DNA from: an uncultured Porphyromonadaceae bacterium
GTDB lineage: Bacteria > Bacteroidota > Bacteroidia > Bacteroidales > Muribaculaceae
Length of the DNA stretch: 9,366 nt
Assembly (NCBI GenBank): GCA_905212215.1
Contig: CAJMDR010000052.1
Location: 1-9,366 of the forward strand
Reading direction: 5' to 3'
The position numbers were made by a program, and so were the translations under genes. Positions 6,981 through 9,366 of the stretch are shown piece after piece. The notes under the pieces are model-generated. The model was not told the origin of the DNA. It saw nothing but the letters and a program-made list of their open reading frames with translations, and did not search any database. Position 1 is the stretch's first letter, and every line of letters begins with the position of its first letter.

Positions 6981-7002
6981 CAAATTATATATCATTGATA
7001 TA
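6981..7002 (-). promoter_or_regulatory. AT-rich dyad and promoter-like element before the UDG-like gene
   Basis: TATATCA-T-TGATATA (6988-7002) is a perfect dyad with 7-bp arms. Partly overlapping it, the minus strand reads TATAATTTG (6989-6981), which resembles TAnnTTTG with one extra base and ends 4 nt before the ATG. This arrangement would suit an operator over a promoter. AT-rich palindromes also arise by chance, so confidence is low. Confidence 0.3.
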
Positions 7003-7050
7003 ACGCATGAAATCAAAGAAGTTGTATATCGAATTTAAACTAAGAGAGAT

Positions 7051-7088
7051 ATTAAAATAAGAAAGCGAGCCCGAATTGACTCACTTTC
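7051..7088 (-). terminator. Intrinsic terminator of the flavo-diiron protein gene
   Basis: On the minus strand GAAAGTGAGTC (7088-7078) pairs with GGCTCGCTTTC (7071-7061) over 11 base pairs including two G-U wobbles, closing a 6-nt loop AATTCG. It is followed by TTATTTTAAT, a T-rich tail. On the plus strand the wobbles become C-A mismatches, so the hairpin belongs to minus-strand RNA. It starts 41 nt after the stop codon of the flavo-diiron gene and separates it from the UDG-like gene. Confidence 0.75.
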
Positions 7089-7129
7089 TATATTTTATAT
7101 GCTTTTTTGCAGCTTCATATCCTCTTCTG

Positions 7130-8314
7130 TTATTTAGCTGTCAGCACATCGGCCATAGCATTGAGTTGAGGTATGCAGTCTTCGAGTCTGTGACGGTTCA
7201 TCTGAGCAGTGGCAAGCAAAGGTACATTCATAGCCTTTGCATATTCTTCAAATCGCTTTAGTGCCACATTGGGAGCCCAGGCATAAGATGCGAAAGCACA
7301 CAGCTTCTTGTTCTTTATCTCACGTACCTGCAAAGCACGCATCAAAGTTTCTATCGTAGGGAATAGCTCCATTGAATATGTAGCAGTGCCGATTGCTATG
7401 GAACGATAGCGCACTATGTCGGCGAGGATGTCGGGCATATTGTCGTAGGTTGCCTCATGCACCTTTACCGGAGCAGAAGATTTCTCAGCTACTTTAGCAG
7501 CCAAATATTCCGCCATTGACTGAGTATTTCCGTACATGGTTCCGTAGACAATCACAGTACCCTCTTCGGGAGTCCATGAGCTGAGACGTGAATATATGTC
7601 AACGACTTCTTTGAAATGCTTACGCCAGACCATGCTGTGAGTGGCGCAGATCGTCTTGATAGGCAGGGAGCCGACTTTTTTCAGTGCCGCCTGCACAAAC
7701 CTACCGTATTTGGCCACGATACACCCGTAGTAGCGGTATATTTCATTAAAATAAGGTTTAGGATCCTGCTGACTGTCGAGCGGCATTCCGTTCAAGGCAC
7801 CGAAACCTCCAAAGGCATCCCCAGAGAATAATATGCCATCTTCAGCAAGCCATGTCATCATCGTTTCGGGCCAATGTACCATGGGAGTGAGTAAGAACTG
7901 AAGGGTTTTTCCGCCAAGGTCCAGTATCTCGCCATCTTTAATCTCCTGCATCCGTTCTGCCGGGATTCCATAGAAGTCGGCTGCCATGCTCAGAGTGGTT
8001 CGGTTTCCAATCAGTTTCATACCGGGATAGAGATCCAACAATGCTGGCACAGCGCCACTATGATCCGGTTCCATGTGATTCACAACCAAAAAATCTATAT
8101 TGTGTCGTGAAGTATTCAACCCGATATGTTCTTTAAGCGCCGCAATCTCTGAGGATTCCACACCATCGATAAGGGCAGTTGCCTGAGTACCTTCAACGAG
8201 GTAGGAGTTATAGCTCACTCCGGAAGGAATGGTCCAGAGATTCTCAAAATAAGTCTTGGTACGGTCGTCAACACCCACATACCAGACGCTTTCGGATATG
8301 TTGTCGATATTCAT
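7130..8314 (-). CDS. fprA: Flavo-diiron protein (class A flavoprotein; O2/NO reductase)
   Basis: This 394-residue cytosolic protein has the two domains of class A flavo-diiron proteins. Residues 1-250 are a metallo-beta-lactamase-like domain with the diiron ligands: NHMEPDH gives His80, Glu82, Asp84 and His85, then His147 (VHWPET), Asp166 (SGDAFGGFG) and His226 (THSMVW). Residues 253-394 are a flavodoxin domain with the FMN phosphate loop YGTMYGNTQSMA (257-268). There is no fused rubredoxin or flavin reductase domain, so electrons must come from a separate rubredoxin or similar partner. The family reduces O2 to water and/or NO to N2O in anaerobes; the sequence alone does not tell which is preferred. 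The second flavin-contacting loop reads FASYAWAPNV (341-350) rather than the common SYGWxGGA type. The gene diverges from aqpZ, has a good promoter and ends in a clear terminator. Confidence 0.95.
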   Translation of the reverse strand: MNIDNISESVWYVGVDDRTKTYFENLWTIPSGVSYNSYLVEGTQATALIDGVESSEIAALKEHIGLNTSRHNIDFLVVNHMEPDHSGAVPALLDLYPGMKLIGNRTTLSMAADFYGIPAERMQEIKDGEILDLGGKTLQFLLTPMVHWPETMMTWLAEDGILFSGDAFGGFGALNGMPLDSQQDPKPYFNEIYRYYGCIVAKYGRFVQAALKKVGSLPIKTICATHSMVWRKHFKEVVDIYSRLSSWTPEEGTVIVYGTMYGNTQSMAEYLAAKVAEKSSAPVKVHEATYDNMPDILADIVRYRSIAIGTATYSMELFPTIETLMRALQVREIKNKKLCAFASYAWAPNVALKRFEEYAKAMNVPLLATAQMNRHRLEDCIPQLNAMADVLTAK

Positions 8315-8352
8315 CTTTCCTTGCTGTATGATGTCGTTGCTGTTTCAAAGTG

Positions 8353-8384
8353 CAAAATTAACATTTTATTCCGACTCCTCAATA
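8353..8384 (-). promoter_or_regulatory. Promoter of the flavo-diiron protein gene
   Basis: On the minus strand a TTG (-33 type, within TATTG, 8384-8380) is followed after exactly 19 nt by TAATTTTG (8360-8353), a perfect TAnnTTTG -7 element. This is the spacing known for Bacteroidota primary promoters. The predicted start is near 8346, giving a leader of about 30 nt. AAGGAAAG directly before the ATG is a weak ribosome-binding sequence. A TTTGA-N3-TCAAA dyad lies 10 bp upstream of the -33 element. Confidence 0.7.
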
Positions 8385-8394
8385 AAATATTGTG

Positions 8395-8407
8395 TTTGAG
8401 AATCAAA
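8395..8407. promoter_or_regulatory. Dyad TTTGA-GAA-TCAAA in the fprA-aqpZ control region
   Basis: A perfect 5-3-5 dyad sits just upstream of the -33 element of the fprA promoter. It extends with one bulged base to GTGTTTGA/TCAAAACAC (8392-8411). Its location suits an activator site for fprA or a shared operator for both divergent genes. It is not a standard FNR site (TTGAT-N4-ATCAA), so no regulator is named. Role is inference. Confidence 0.35.
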
Positions 8408-8440
8408 ACACTTGAGGGGGATGGATTGTTAATAATTGCA

Positions 8441-8461
8441 AAGACCACTAAATATGGTCTT
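8441..8461. promoter_or_regulatory. Dyad AAGACCA-N7-TGGTCTT upstream of aqpZ
   Basis: Perfect 7-bp arms (8441-8447 and 8455-8461) flank CTAAATA; the whole is 21 bp, two helical turns. It ends 37 nt before the aquaporin start codon and is not followed by a T-tract, so an operator or leader hairpin is more likely than a terminator. No convincing -7 element for aqpZ could be placed around it. Confidence 0.4.
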
Positions 8462-8498
8462 GACACCGATAGACTAATAATCCAAATCTTAATCTGCT

Positions 8499-9287
8499 AT
8501 GAGAAAATATTTAGCTGAATTTTTCGGCACGATGTTTCTGGTCTTGCTGGCCTGCGGTAGCGCGGTTCTGGCAGGACCCAAAATCGGCACCCTCGGCATT
8601 GGCCTCTGCTTCGGACTGGTATTGGTATGCCTTGTGTATGCCATAGGCAAAATCTCAGGCTGCCACGTAAACCCCGCGGTATCCTTCGCCGTCTATCTCA
8701 CCGATCCCAAGTTTTCGGGTAAGGAATTTTTGGGATACGTAACAGCGCAGTTACTTGGTGCCGCAGTGGGCGCTGCTTTCCTGTGGTGGCTGATGGCATT
8801 TCAGGATTTCGGCAACCTGCCTTACATTGCCGGAGGAAATGCCGTTCCACCAAATGTATTTGAGTTCGGCGGAATCACCGATGGCGTAGGAACTACAGAC
8901 AGAGTAGCTTATCTCGCGACCAATGTTCCGCAGACCAACGTTACCTGGGCTACGGCACTCCTTACCGAATTCCTGCTCACCTTCTTCTTCGTGTTCGTAG
9001 TACTCGGCTCCACCAGCAAATGGGGAGTAAGCGCTCTTGCCGGAGTAGCCATAGGTCTCGGCCTCGGCCTTGTGAACATAGTGGGCATACCCATCGACAA
9101 CTGTTCCGTAAATCCCGCCAGGTCATTCGGTCCATGTCTCTTTGCAGGAGCTTCAGCCTGGGCTGACATCTGGATCATGATAGTAGGTCCTATGTTGGGA
9201 GCCGCTTTCGCTGCTTTCGTCTGGAGAGGCGTATCGGCAGGCCGTGTACCGGAAGAAGTGGGTACAGATATCAAGAATGTAGACTAA
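8499..9287 (+). CDS. aqpZ: Aquaporin, MIP family (AqpZ-like)
   Basis: The 262-residue inner membrane channel has six membrane helices (about 5-26, 31-50, 76-98, 148-170, 176-198 and 222-244). The two half-helices carry the NPA motifs: HVNPAVSF (NPA 58-60) and SVNPARSFGP (NPA 205-207). Aligning by eye to E. coli AqpZ, the four aromatic/arginine filter positions are Phe38, Asn193, Cys202 and Arg208. AqpZ has Phe43, His174, Thr183 and Arg189, so the usual His is Asn here. It is not a GlpF-type filter (Trp/Gly/Phe/Arg). The loop between TM3 and TM4 (about 101-147) is long and rich in Gly, Pro and Asn. Family and water or small-neutral-solute transport are secure; the exact solute is open. It diverges from the flavo-diiron protein across 184 bp. 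Confidence 0.93.
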   Translation: MRKYLAEFFGTMFLVLLACGSAVLAGPKIGTLGIGLCFGLVLVCLVYAIGKISGCHVNPAVSFAVYLTDPKFSGKEFLGYVTAQLLGAAVGAAFLWWLMAFQDFGNLPYIAGGNAVPPNVFEFGGITDGVGTTDRVAYLATNVPQTNVTWATALLTEFLLTFFFVFVVLGSTSKWGVSALAGVAIGLGLGLVNIVGIPIDNCSVNPARSFGPCLFAGASAWADIWIMIVGPMLGAAFAAFVWRGVSAGRVPEEVGTDIKNVD

Positions 9288-9366
9288 ATCCACACACTCC
9301 ATAAATATCCTATTATTCTTACATTATTAGGTCTTAGCAAAAATCGCCGCATTTATTTGATAATGT

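Noticed and set aside
9309..9331. Imperfect inverted repeat CCTATTATT...TTATTAGG after aqpZ
   Set aside because: Pairing is broken by two T-T mismatches and the AT content is high; not convincing as a terminator.

Overview
The window looks like a piece of ordinary Bacteroidales chromosome, with a Muribaculaceae-like gut anaerobe as my best guess. The evidence is a Bacteroidota-type TamL lipoprotein, an oxygen-labile class I fumarase, a flavo-diiron protein, and promoter elements matching the Bacteroidota -7 consensus TAnnTTTG. Shine-Dalgarno sequences are scarce. I see no tRNA, rRNA, CRISPR array, insertion sequence, phage gene or toxin-antitoxin pair. No gene-free stretch exceeds 300 bases; the longest is 8315-8498 (184 bp).

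Left part (1-4416), all on the minus strand and read right to left: a complete class I fumarase, a gap containing two strong RNA-type stem-loops, a TamL/BamA-family outer membrane assembly lipoprotein, and, 16 bp further on, the N-terminal 69 codons of a phosphoglycolate-phosphatase-like HAD hydrolase that runs off the window edge. tamL and the HAD gene are probably cotranscribed.

Middle part (4504-6335), plus strand: an acyl-ACP thioesterase, divergent from fumarase across 87 bp, followed by a two-transmembrane potassium-channel-type protein with an unrecognised cytoplasmic domain. Both genes have a copy of TACTTAACTT just before the start codon, which probably contains the promoter -7 element.

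Right part (6371-9287): a small uracil-DNA-glycosylase-superfamily protein (minus) convergent with the channel, then a class A flavo-diiron protein (minus) ending in a convincing intrinsic terminator, then a divergently transcribed aquaporin (plus). The shared fprA-aqpZ control region holds a well-formed promoter for fprA and two dyad sequences.

Functionally these are central metabolism (fumarase), envelope biogenesis (TamL, acyl-ACP thioesterase), ion and water permeation (channel, aquaporin), DNA repair (UDG-like) and O2/NO detoxification (flavo-diiron protein). I did not find a multi-gene system that looks undescribed. The points worth a second look are a 13-bp stem that buries the tamL start codon, a Tyr in place of the catalytic Asn in the thioesterase, an atypical aquaporin selectivity filter, and the orphan cytoplasmic domain of the channel.
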